NCBI GenBank assembly: GCA_016792935.1
Contig: JAEUJS010000708.1
Location: 21,001 to 85,000 of the forward strand
Direction of reading: 5' to 3'
Length of the DNA: 64,000 nt
Origin: Archangium sp.
GTDB lineage: Bacteria; Myxococcota; Myxococcia; Myxococcales; Myxococcaceae
The position numbers and the translations under genes are program-made. Below are positions 7,817 through 15,838 of this stretch, piece by piece. Position 1 is the stretch's first letter; every line of letters starts with the position of its first letter. Below the pieces are notes generated by a model. It saw only the letters and a program-made list of their open reading frames with translations, did not search any database and was not told the DNA's origin.

Positions 7817-8971
7817 GTGCTTTCTCTCGTGCTCGCACTCTCGCTCTCGGCGACTGATCAGCCCGGAGTCGAGTTCATCGACGACGTGCGCCCCATCTTC
7901 GAACTGGTGACGTGTCAGGCGACTCCGAGCGGCCTCGACGCGACGGTCGTCGACACGTGGTGCACGAAGCAGAAGCGCCGCTACGAGCGCTTCACCTCGA
8001 AGTGGGGAACGAAGGCCAACGCGTTCCTCACGCCGCACAAACCCGCCGGACTGCCGACGACGCTCGTGTATCCGTTCGGTGGTGGCGACCTGATGTCGGC
8101 GCTGCAGATTTTCCCCGAGGCGCAGGAAGTCACCACCATCTCGCTCGAGCTTGCGGGTGACCCGCGCCGGTGGAAGTCGCTGAGCGACGCGAAGGTGCTC
8201 AAGAAGTCGCTCAAGGTCATCGCCGACGTCAGCGAGTCCACGCTCATCAACAACGACTCGGTGTCGGAAGAGATGTCCGACGCGCAACGCGGCGAACTCC
8301 CCGCTCAGCTCTCGATGCACCTCATGGGTCTCGCGCTCGCTGGCCAGGAGCCGGTGTCAGTGCGCTTCTTCCGCCTCGAGAAGGACGGCTCGCTGCACTA
8401 CTTGAACGCCGAAGACATCGACGCGCTCGACGGCAAGAAGGCCAGGAAGCTCAACGACGAGTGGAAGAGTCCCGACTTCTCTCCGGCCTTCGCGAACGTC
8501 GAGGTGCAGTTCGTGCCGAAGGGGCAACCCGATGCGACGCGCCGCGTGCATCGCCACTTCGCCGCCAATCTCGCGAACAAGAAGCTGCCGCCGGGGTTGA
8601 TGGCGCACCTCACCGCGAAGGGCCGCGTCACGACGATGACCAAGGCCGCGAGCTATCTGTTGTGGGACGGCGGGTTCAGCAAGCTGCGCGACTGGATGAC
8701 GGCGAACACTGCGTTCATGGTCGCTGATTCAACCGGCATCGCGCCGTCGGTCTGGAAGGAGAAGGGCTGCACCGTCGAGGCGTTCGGCAAGTTCGAGAAG
8801 CCGTTCCTCGTCGAGGCGCAGAATGATCCGCACGTCGAAGAGGTGAAGGCGCTCTTCGTCGACGCCAGGAAGTTGCCGATGCGCTTTGGCTACGCCGACG
8901 GCACGGAAGACAAGAACGACCACATGGTCATCACGAAGTGCCCGACGTCGCGGAAGTCCGGACGAAAGTGA
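7817..8971 (+). CDS. Hypothetical exported protein, 384 aa
   Basis: The GTG start gives a short hydrophobic N-terminus (MLSLVLALSLSATDQP) that reads as a signal peptide. The mature protein begins PGVEFIDDVRPIFEL. It has a Rossmann-like stretch LVYPFGGGDLMSALQIFPEAQEVTTISLEL, reminiscent of a nucleotide- or SAM-binding turn, and a later segment GRVTTMTKAASYLLWDGGFSKLRDWM. No family was recognised with confidence. It is the first gene of a tightly coupled trio: its TGA shares a base with the ATG of the next gene at 8971. Confidence 0.7.
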   Translation: MLSLVLALSLSATDQPGVEFIDDVRPIFELVTCQATPSGLDATVVDTWCTKQKRRYERFTSKWGTKANAFLTPHKPAGLPTTLVYPFGGGDLMSALQIFPEAQEVTTISLELAGDPRRWKSLSDAKVLKKSLKVIADVSESTLINNDSVSEEMSDAQRGELPAQLSMHLMGLALAGQEPVSVRFFRLEKDGSLHYLNAEDIDALDGKKARKLNDEWKSPDFSPAFANVEVQFVPKGQPDATRRVHRHFAANLANKKLPPGLMAHLTAKGRVTTMTKAASYLLWDGGFSKLRDWMTANTAFMVADSTGIAPSVWKEKGCTVEAFGKFEKPFLVEAQNDPHVEEVKALFVDARKLPMRFGYADGTEDKNDHMVITKCPTSRKSGRK

Positions 8972-11568
8972 TGCGCAGCGGAGAACCGACTCGGGGCGGT
9001 TCGCAGCGAGCAGGCAAGTGGCGGGCGCTCGTCTTCGCCGTGCTCCTTGCTGCGAGCGCGGCTTCGGCTGGGAAGTTCAAGAAGCACGAGGGGCCCGAGA
9101 AGCTCTCGCTGTTCGACTCGCAGGGAGATCTCACGACTGATCTCTGGGGTCCGAGTGACGCCACGCTGCAGCAGCAGATTGATCAGCTGATCAGCGCGCG
9201 CCCGGTGTTCGCGAAGGCGCTCGCCGACGAGCAGTTCTCGATGGTGATGGTGGACCTCACCGACCCTTCGCGACTCGCGACGGCTGCGGTGCGACCCGAC
9301 TGGGAGACGTTTCCCGCCTCGCTCGGGAAAATCGCGATTCTCCTCGGCACGGTCGACAAGGCGCGCGCGAGCGATCCCTCGCAGCTGATCAAGCTGAAGC
9401 CGTCGATGGATCGCATGATCAAGGCGTCGTCGAACGAAGACGCGTCCGCGCTCTTCACGTGGACCGGGCACGAGTCGATCGTCGCGTCAGTCGCGCGTCA
9501 CAAGCTCTACGACGAGAAGACCGGCGGCTTGTGGTGGACGCCGTCGGCTCCGTTTCCGAAGAGCCCGAAGGAAAAGCTGCGCATCTCAGCGACTGCGCGC
9601 CAGGTCGCGCGCTACTTCCTGATGATGGAGCAGGGGAAGCTCGTCTCTCCCGACGACTCGCGCTTCATCAAGGCGGTGTTTCACAACGCGGGGCTGGCGC
9701 TCTTCTCGAAGGGAATTCAGAAGCGCTTCGGCGACACCGACTACTACGGCAAGCCCGGCATCCTCGAGAAGGAGATCGCCGAGGGCATGCTCATCGAAGC
9801 GCCCGGCGCCCGGTACATCGTCGCCATCGTGATGAAGGGGCTCGGCAAAGACGCTCCGGAATTTCAGGAACTCGGTCAGTCACTCCACGCGCTGATTCTC
9901 GAGCGCAACAAGAGCAACAAGAGCAAGAGCGGAGGCAACTGGTCACTCGAGCTCGACGCGAAGGGAATGCTCGCGCTCGCGCGTCCCGATGGAAGTGTCG
10001 CGTTGCCGCTGAAGCCGTTGGTGCGCGTGACGAGAGAAGGCGTCGCTGAGGACGCCAGTGAAGCGAAGTGGACTCGCACCGACGCCGGCGTCTTCAAGAC
10101 CACGCTCACCACGCGCGGCTCGAAGTGGGAACTCGAAGCGACTCCGAGCGGAATGAACGCCGCGCTCACCTGGACCGCCGACGGCTCGGTGGATGCTGCG
10201 TCGCTCGAATTTCCGCACACCGCGAAGACCGCGCGAATGCTCGACGCTGCGTATCGACAACGTGCAGCACCCGTGCGGACGGGAACATTCTCTCCGCAGG
10301 TCGCGTGGCTCGACGACGTCACGCTCGTCGGTCACGCCCAGGGCCTGACGGTGACGAAAGACACGCTCACACTCGACGCAGAAGTCTCCGGAGCGCATCC
10401 CTTTCGTTCGTGGAGTGAGTGCGTCGTCGAGCCGACCGGCAAGCCCATCGTGACGCGGCCTCCGCTGCTCGAGCAGAGCGCGCGCGTGGTGAAGGCTGGA
10501 GAACGCACCTCGCTCTCGCTGCAGTTCTTCCCGCAGACGCCGTGGGTGCCGGTGGTGCTGCGGTACCCGAACGGATTTCGCGGCGCGTTCGTGCTCACCG
10601 ACCACGGAGACCAGGTCAGCAGCACTCGCCTCGGCGCGCTGATGTACGGCAAGGCGACGTTCAAGGATGCGCTGGTGGGTCGTGGAGGAAAGAAGGGCTT
10701 CGCGAATCACGGCCTCACGCTGACCAAGGTCGTCTTCGCGTACACGACCGAGGGCTACGCGCGGCAGCTCGATGAAGATCCGAAGGTCGCAGAGCTCTAC
10801 GACGCGCTGGTGAAAGACGGCATCGAGCTCGGCTCGCACTCGGCTTCGGGAGACCCTGATTCGGTCGAGCGCACCACGAGTGGACTCCAACAGCTCGCCA
10901 AATGGTCTCCGAGCACGTGGATCGATCATCAGCCCACGACGAACTGCGAAGCGCTCACCAACAAGGGCCGCGACGAGACGCTGAAGATTCTCGCCGCCCA
11001 GAACTTCCGCTACGCGTGGAGCGGCGAAGAGACGCGCGCGGGAAAAGAGCTCAACCTCTTCCAGCCCTCGTCGATGAAGCCGGTGAGCAGCGTGCTGTAC
11101 CAACACCCGCTCACGGGCTCGCTCTGGCTCTTTCCTTCGCGGTGGATGGCGCTGCCGAAGGAAGAGTTCTTCGAGCGGCTCTCGGCGAAGTCGCTCGAGA
11201 AGCTGGAAACCGAGCGCGGGCTCGTCATCGCGCACACCTACCTCGACATCTTCATCGAGGGCTCCGCGACGCGGCTCGATCAATGGTCGCTGCTCGAGAA
11301 GATTCCCAACGGCTACGCGCTGACCGCCGAGGCAGACGAAGCGTTCGAGCGACTCGCCAAACACCAGAAGCAGGGGAAGTTGTGGGTGACGACGCTGCGC
11401 TCGCTCGGAGACTTCATGCGCGACGTCGATCAACTCACCTGGCGCATCGAGGGCAGCACGGTGATCCTCACCAGCGCGAAAGCCATCAAGGGTGTCTCGC
11501 TGCTGAAAGAAGACGGCACCGTGGAGGTCGTCGACGTCGTCGAGGGTGAAACGAGGATCCGGTGGTGA
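8971..11568 (+). CDS. Exported fusion: SxxK serine hydrolase (class A beta-lactamase-like) plus NodB-like deacetylase-related domain
   Basis: This is an 865-residue protein. The start at 8971 (TGATG overlap with the previous stop) gives a signal peptide with a long basic n-region and core ALVFAVLLAASAASAG. Residues about 75-310 resemble a penicillin-binding/beta-lactamase fold: S117-L-G-K120 as the SxxK motif, a KASSNEDASALF segment at the SxN position and YGKPGI near the K(T/S)G position. Residues about 530-770 resemble a polysaccharide deacetylase barrel: GAFVLTDHGDQ where NodB has TFDDG, ELGSHSASGD where NodB has an HxxxH motif, and VIAHTYLDIF near the C-terminal His motif. Several metal ligands differ, so deacetylase activity is uncertain. 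A GTG at 8938 is an alternative start. Confidence 0.6.
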   Translation: MRSGEPTRGGSQRAGKWRALVFAVLLAASAASAGKFKKHEGPEKLSLFDSQGDLTTDLWGPSDATLQQQIDQLISARPVFAKALADEQFSMVMVDLTDPSRLATAAVRPDWETFPASLGKIAILLGTVDKARASDPSQLIKLKPSMDRMIKASSNEDASALFTWTGHESIVASVARHKLYDEKTGGLWWTPSAPFPKSPKEKLRISATARQVARYFLMMEQGKLVSPDDSRFIKAVFHNAGLALFSKGIQKRFGDTDYYGKPGILEKEIAEGMLIEAPGARYIVAIVMKGLGKDAPEFQELGQSLHALILERNKSNKSKSGGNWSLELDAKGMLALARPDGSVALPLKPLVRVTREGVAEDASEAKWTRTDAGVFKTTLTTRGSKWELEATPSGMNAALTWTADGSVDAASLEFPHTAKTARMLDAAYRQRAAPVRTGTFSPQVAWLDDVTLVGHAQGLTVTKDTLTLDAEVSGAHPFRSWSECVVEPTGKPIVTRPPLLEQSARVVKAGERTSLSLQFFPQTPWVPVVLRYPNGFRGAFVLTDHGDQVSSTRLGALMYGKATFKDALVGRGGKKGFANHGLTLTKVVFAYTTEGYARQLDEDPKVAELYDALVKDGIELGSHSASGDPDSVERTTSGLQQLAKWSPSTWIDHQPTTNCEALTNKGRDETLKILAAQNFRYAWSGEETRAGKELNLFQPSSMKPVSSVLYQHPLTGSLWLFPSRWMALPKEEFFERLSAKSLEKLETERGLVIAHTYLDIFIEGSATRLDQWSLLEKIPNGYALTAEADEAFERLAKHQKQGKLWVTTLRSLGDFMRDVDQLTWRIEGSTVILTSAKAIKGVSLLKEDGTVEVVDVVEGETRIRW

Positions 11569-12710
11569 TGCGACGACGGCTGGCGCTGCTGTGTCTGTTC
11601 GCGTTCGGTTGCCCTCCCACGGTCGACCAGTCGGTGCAGTTCTGTGTCGACCAGACGCGCGCGCACGGCGCCTTCCTCGAGCGCTGTGGGGCGTTCGCGT
11701 CGGCCGAGGCGTTCTCGCTCCATGCGGTCCCGTGCACGCCCTCTCCCCATCTGCGCTTCGACGCGTCGCGGGCCGCGAAGTGCCTGCAGTCGCTCGCCAC
11801 CGTGTCGTGCTCCACGTCGGGCTTCGACTGCGATGGTGTCTTCGAGGGGGTGCGCAGCGAAGGCGAGAGCTGCTTCGAGGGCGAATGCCTTCCGGGCCTC
11901 GTCTGCGATTTCGCCGCGACGTGCCCCGGCCAGTGTGTTCGCCCGGGCGGCGTTGGCACGCCCAGCACCAACGGGTGCGAGTCCGGCGCCGCAGACCACG
12001 AGGGACTGTGTGTGCCCACCGTGGCCGAGGGCGGCAGCTGCTTCACGCCTGATGCTTCCGTCTCGTCGCTGCCGTGCGAGCGAGGCGCGCTCTGCACGGT
12101 GAACGGAACCTGTGCCCTGCTCGTGCGCGCCGACGCGGGTGCGTATTGCCAGCCCGACCTCGGGTTGAGCTGCGGCGAAGGAACGGAGTGCATCGGCGAT
12201 GGCTGCGCGCCGCTGCCTCGGCCCGGTGAGACGTGCGCCGGCTTCCGCCAGTGTCAGGCCGACCTCTCGTGCGTCGGCAACGTGTGCGTGGGCGCGGCCA
12301 CCAGCGGAGCGCTCTGCGAAGCCGACCGCGAATGCCGCGCGTCGCTCTTCTGTGGCTTCGACGAAGGCGCGACGGTGGGCAACTGCATGCCGCGCATCGA
12401 GGAAGGCAACGCCTGCTTCGTCGGTGCGGAGCAGTGCGAGGTCACGCTGACCTGCGACCTCGAGGGAACGGAAGCCGACCGACGCGGCCGTTGCCAGCTG
12501 CGCCACCCACGCGGAGCGAGCTGTCGACGCGTCGCCGACCCCAACGTCTGTGCGCACGGTCTGTTCTGCAACGCGACGGCGCTCGAGCCCGAGGGCACGT
12601 GTGTCGACCTGAAGACGCGGGGGCGCTGCGAGACGTCGGTCCAGTGTCAGAGCGGTTGGTGCCAGGAAGACGGCGGCTGTCTGCCCTCGTGCCTGCGCCC
12701 CGTTCCGTGA
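11568..12710 (+). CDS. Cysteine-rich lipoprotein
   Basis: This is a 380-residue lipoprotein: MRRRLALLCLFAFGC gives a lipobox-like end with Cys at residue 15. The mature chain contains about 40 cysteines in repeated knots such as EGESCFEGECLPGLVC, GGSCF, GETCAGFRQCQADLSCVG and GALCEADRECRASLFCG. These resemble the Dickkopf-like Cys-rich surface proteins frequent in myxobacteria. It is probably disulfide-bonded on the cell surface. The ATG at 11568 shares a base with the stop of the preceding hydrolase gene, completing a three-gene coupled operon of exported proteins. No enzymatic motif was seen. Confidence 0.75.
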   Translation: MRRRLALLCLFAFGCPPTVDQSVQFCVDQTRAHGAFLERCGAFASAEAFSLHAVPCTPSPHLRFDASRAAKCLQSLATVSCSTSGFDCDGVFEGVRSEGESCFEGECLPGLVCDFAATCPGQCVRPGGVGTPSTNGCESGAADHEGLCVPTVAEGGSCFTPDASVSSLPCERGALCTVNGTCALLVRADAGAYCQPDLGLSCGEGTECIGDGCAPLPRPGETCAGFRQCQADLSCVGNVCVGAATSGALCEADRECRASLFCGFDEGATVGNCMPRIEEGNACFVGAEQCEVTLTCDLEGTEADRRGRCQLRHPRGASCRRVADPNVCAHGLFCNATALEPEGTCVDLKTRGRCETSVQCQSGWCQEDGGCLPSCLRPVP

Positions 12711-12812
12711 CCTCCGGTGGACGTCGTTGCTGGCGAGACGAGACCTCCGTGGTGAGGGACCAGCGACTTCACGTTGCTCCCGGCGCACTGGAGCGGCACG
12801 CTCGCCCGCGGC

Positions 12813-13805
12813 ATGGACCTCGAAGCCCACCTGCGTCACCACCCCGATGACGAGAAGACGTGGGCGGTCTACGGCGACGTCCTCGAGAGCAAAGGCGACG
12901 TTCGCGGCGAGCTGATTCGGCTCGAGCAACTCGCGAGCGGCCAGAGCGAGACCGACGCGAAGCGCGAGAAGACGCTCAAGTCCATCGCGGCGCTGGTGAC
13001 GAAGCACAAGAAGACGTGGTCCGGCGACGCACCTGGTGAGTTGCGCTGGAAGCACGGCTTCGTGGTGGGCCTCGCGACGCGGTGGACCGAGGAGAGCGCT
13101 GAATCGCTTCCGCGTTTTCTCGCGTCCGACCACGCGCGACTGCTTCACACGCTCGCCATCACCGGCTTCGGTGAACAAGAGGACGCGTTCGACGAAGAAG
13201 AGTTCGACGAGGAGAGTGGCGTCGCGATCAGCACCGTCGACGCCGCCATCTCGCACCCCGCGCTGAAGGCCGTGCTCGCGCTCGACCTCTCGCGCGTCAT
13301 CACGCTGAGCTTCGCGTACTGCCAGATGGGGGAAGCCGGCATCGAATTGCTCGCTGCCGCGCCCGCGCTCGGTGGCGTCGAGCAGCTCGACCTCCGCTAC
13401 AACTTCATCGGCGCGAAGGGACTCGCCCGGCTCCTCGACGCGAAGTTCCTTCCTTCGATGCGTGTGTTGCATCTGCAGGCCAACGCGATTGATGCGAAGG
13501 CAGCGAAGGCGTTCACGTCGGCCGTGTTGCCGAAGCTCGAAGCGCTCGACCTGCGTCAGAATCCGCTCGAACCGGCCGGAGCGAAGGCACTCGCTACAGC
13601 TCCGTTTCTCTCGCAACTCAAGCGACTCGATCTCGCGCGTCACGACGTCGGAGCCGCCGGAGCGAAAGCACTCGCCGCCGCTCCGCTCGCGCCATCACTC
13701 AAGACCTACTGGAGGGCTTTGCATGCCGACCCCACCCCGTGGCCAGGCGAAGGTGAAGTCGAAGACGACGACGAAGGTGACGAAGGAGACCAGGCCGAAG
13801 ACTGA
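12813..13805 (+). CDS. TIGR02996-domain leucine-rich-repeat protein
   Basis: This is a 330-residue protein. The TIGR02996-type N-terminus is at residues 1-35 (MDLEAHLRHHPDDEKTWAVY, GDVLESKGDVRGELIRLEQ), with DVRGELI replacing the usual DPRGEFI. A C-terminal leucine-rich-repeat block of the ribonuclease-inhibitor type follows at about residues 180-310 (VEQLDLRYNFIGAKGLARLL, MRVLHLQANAIDAKAAKAF, LEALDLRQNPLEPAGAKAL, LKRLDLARHDVGAAGAKAL). This is a likely protein-interaction scaffold. An in-frame TTG at 12774 is possible, but the ATG at 12813 starts exactly at the conserved domain. Its last 83 bases overlap the next gene in another frame. Confidence 0.82.
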   Translation: MDLEAHLRHHPDDEKTWAVYGDVLESKGDVRGELIRLEQLASGQSETDAKREKTLKSIAALVTKHKKTWSGDAPGELRWKHGFVVGLATRWTEESAESLPRFLASDHARLLHTLAITGFGEQEDAFDEEEFDEESGVAISTVDAAISHPALKAVLALDLSRVITLSFAYCQMGEAGIELLAAAPALGGVEQLDLRYNFIGAKGLARLLDAKFLPSMRVLHLQANAIDAKAAKAFTSAVLPKLEALDLRQNPLEPAGAKALATAPFLSQLKRLDLARHDVGAAGAKALAAAPLAPSLKTYWRALHADPTPWPGEGEVEDDDEGDEGDQAED

Positions 13806-15738
13806 GTACGCGGCGCTCCGCGACCGGTTCTTCGAGCTGAGCGCGTCCAAACAGAGAGACGCCAAGTTCCTCGAGCAGGTCGAGGCGCTCGAGACGCCGG
13901 GCATCGCGCGCGTCGATGGCCTTCCCGTCAGCGCGTGGCCGACGAAGCGCTTCAAGGCGGTGCGCTTCTTCGACCCTGACGTGCTCGACCCGAAGTTGCG
14001 CGACGTCTTCGCACGGCCGCTTCCGCACGTCCCGCACCTCGCCGCGGCCTTCATCGACCCGGCCGACCTCTCGTTCCGCAACTTCGAGAACATCGTCGGC
14101 CTCGATGGCTTCTTCGGAGAGACGAAGCTCTCACTCGGGAGCCGCTCGCGCTTCGGCAAGAAAGACGTCTACGCGTTCAGCCTCGACGCCAGCGATGAGG
14201 TGAAGGCGCGGCTGTTGCAGCTCGATTCGCTCGACCTCTACGCGACTCCGCTCAATCGTGGCTCACGCGGTGGGCAGCGCTTCATCTTCCATTCCGCCGA
14301 GCTGGCCGACGCGCTCACCGTCGCGGTGAAGCAGGGGCTTCAGCCCGGCGGCGCCGCCAGCACACACGGGCTCGGCAAGTCACTGCTCGGCGGCTTCGTG
14401 CACGTGAACCCGGTGTTCCGCTGCAATCGCTTCGAGCCTGACGACGAGAAGTTCCATCAGCACTTCGACACGCCGTACTTCGACCCCGCGCGCAAACACG
14501 TCAGCCGATGGACTCTGCTCCTCTACCTGACTGGTGGAACGGGAGAGCCCTCGCTCTCGGTCGAGGGCGAAGAGGTGCTCGGCAAAGTCGCGCCGTTCAC
14601 CGCGGTGGTGCTCAATCAGAAGTACGCGCACGAAGGCAGTCCGTACGTCGATGGCCGCAAGGTCTTCCTCCGCACCGAGCTCATCTTCGAAGAGACCGAC
14701 CTCGAGCATGACCCGCGCATCGCGCAGACCTTCGCGAAGGCCGTGTATCTGACGGGAGAGAGCGTGTTCGCGCCCGAGCTCGAGCGCTTCGCCGAAGCTG
14801 CATACAACCGCGCCGCCGCGTCGCACTGGCGCGCGAAGGTGCCCGACGTGAAGAGCGAGCCGCTGCTCCACAAGCGCTTCCGCGGGCTGTCCTTCGTCAC
14901 CAACGGCTACGACTGGTGGTTCCCTGCGGTGATGGATGTGAAGGAGGCAGCGGCGTTGGCGCTGGTCGACTTCTTCAACGCCGAGGTCGCGGGCAAGCCG
15001 TTCCGAGCGCAGTGCGAGTCGAAGCCCACGACCGCCGCTCCGCCCGAGGTGCTGAAGAACGCGAAACCCGTCGACGCAGTGGGCACGCTCGACAAGGCGC
15101 TGCTCTTCCCCGCGCCGGAAGAGCCGAACGACGCCTGTTGTCCCTTCCATGCGCCGAACTTCGACCCCACGCGCCACACCGAAGTGCTCGACCTCTATTG
15201 CGCAGCGCAGACCTTCGCGCGTGAGCGCATCTTCCCCGCGCCGGTGATGGTGATGGGCGAAGAGGTGTTGCTCGACCCGAGTCGCTTCGTCGTCGAGGCC
15301 GACCGCGTGCACGTGTTGTCGGACAAGCGCCTCGCTCCGGTGAACTTCGCCGCGTGTTGGAACTACGGAGGCTCACCCGAGGCGTACGTCGGCGTCGAGG
15401 CGCGCGTGACGACGCTCCAGCCCCTCGTTCCTCCGATGCTCTTCTCGCGCGAAGGAGACACCTGGCACCTGCGCCTCGACTTCTTCCGCAACGACTGGCT
15501 CGTGAAGAACCAGGTCGAGCAGGTGCCCGTGCCTTCCATCGGCGCGGTCGACCCGAACGACGCAGAAGAATGGGACTGGGACAGCGAAGACGGCGAAGCG
15601 CAGCAGAGCTGGCTGGACGCCGCGCAGAAGGTCGAAGCGAAGGTGAGGAAGTCGGCTCCGAAGGCGAACACGTGGTGGGGCGCCGACTCGCCGCTGCTGC
15701 GTGAGCTCAACTCGTATCGCCGTCTCGGTCAGCGCTGA
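13723..15738 (+). CDS. 2OG-Fe(II)-oxygenase-like protein
   Basis: This is a 671-residue soluble protein. After a Lys/Thr-rich start (QAKVKSKTTTKVTKETRPKT), the region 225-325 matches the double-stranded beta-helix of prolyl-4-hydroxylase-type oxygenases. Iron ligands would be H247 and D249 (FHQHFDTPY) and H303 (KYAHEG), with R312 or R317 as the 2-oxoglutarate-binding residue, and a typical SRWTLLLYLTGG strand lies between. The C-terminal half includes CCPFHAPNFDP and CWNYGGSPEAYVGVEA and was not recognised. The start is the ATG at 13723, with GGAGG ten bases upstream, although the frame is open further 5'. It overlaps the TIGR02996 gene by 83 bases, so coupled expression is likely. The substrate is unknown. 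Confidence 0.68.
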   Translation: MPTPPRGQAKVKSKTTTKVTKETRPKTEYAALRDRFFELSASKQRDAKFLEQVEALETPGIARVDGLPVSAWPTKRFKAVRFFDPDVLDPKLRDVFARPLPHVPHLAAAFIDPADLSFRNFENIVGLDGFFGETKLSLGSRSRFGKKDVYAFSLDASDEVKARLLQLDSLDLYATPLNRGSRGGQRFIFHSAELADALTVAVKQGLQPGGAASTHGLGKSLLGGFVHVNPVFRCNRFEPDDEKFHQHFDTPYFDPARKHVSRWTLLLYLTGGTGEPSLSVEGEEVLGKVAPFTAVVLNQKYAHEGSPYVDGRKVFLRTELIFEETDLEHDPRIAQTFAKAVYLTGESVFAPELERFAEAAYNRAAASHWRAKVPDVKSEPLLHKRFRGLSFVTNGYDWWFPAVMDVKEAAALALVDFFNAEVAGKPFRAQCESKPTTAAPPEVLKNAKPVDAVGTLDKALLFPAPEEPNDACCPFHAPNFDPTRHTEVLDLYCAAQTFARERIFPAPVMVMGEEVLLDPSRFVVEADRVHVLSDKRLAPVNFAACWNYGGSPEAYVGVEARVTTLQPLVPPMLFSREGDTWHLRLDFFRNDWLVKNQVEQVPVPSIGAVDPNDAEEWDWDSEDGEAQQSWLDAAQKVEAKVRKSAPKANTWWGADSPLLRELNSYRRLGQR

Positions 15739-15759
15739 ACACTGCCCTGGAACCGACAG

Positions 15760-15827
15760 GTCGATTTCGTGCCCGAGTCATCGACTTGCTTTTGGGCACG
15801 AAATCGACATGTGGACGATTTCGTGCC
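15760..15827. repeat. Perfect 15-bp inverted repeat plus a third partial copy upstream of the ATPase gene
   Basis: The arm gtcgatttcgtgccc (15760-15774) and its exact reverse complement (15794-15808) are separated by 19 bases, one of which is a T4 run. A direct third copy, cgatttcgtgcc, lies at 15816-15827, just before the chosen ATG of the next gene. This could be an operator array for autoregulation or a transcript hairpin. No transposase or target-site duplication was seen. Confidence 0.8.
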
Positions 15828-15838
15828 AGAAGAACCTG

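Noticed and set aside
12774..12812. Upstream TTG start for the LRR gene
   Set aside because: The conserved TIGR02996 motif begins at the ATG at 12813 and the extra residues look unstructured.
11430..13643. 737-codon minus-strand frame opposite the Cys-rich lipoprotein and LRR genes
   Set aside because: Shadow; the sense genes have signal peptides, Cys knots and LRRs that explain the sequence.
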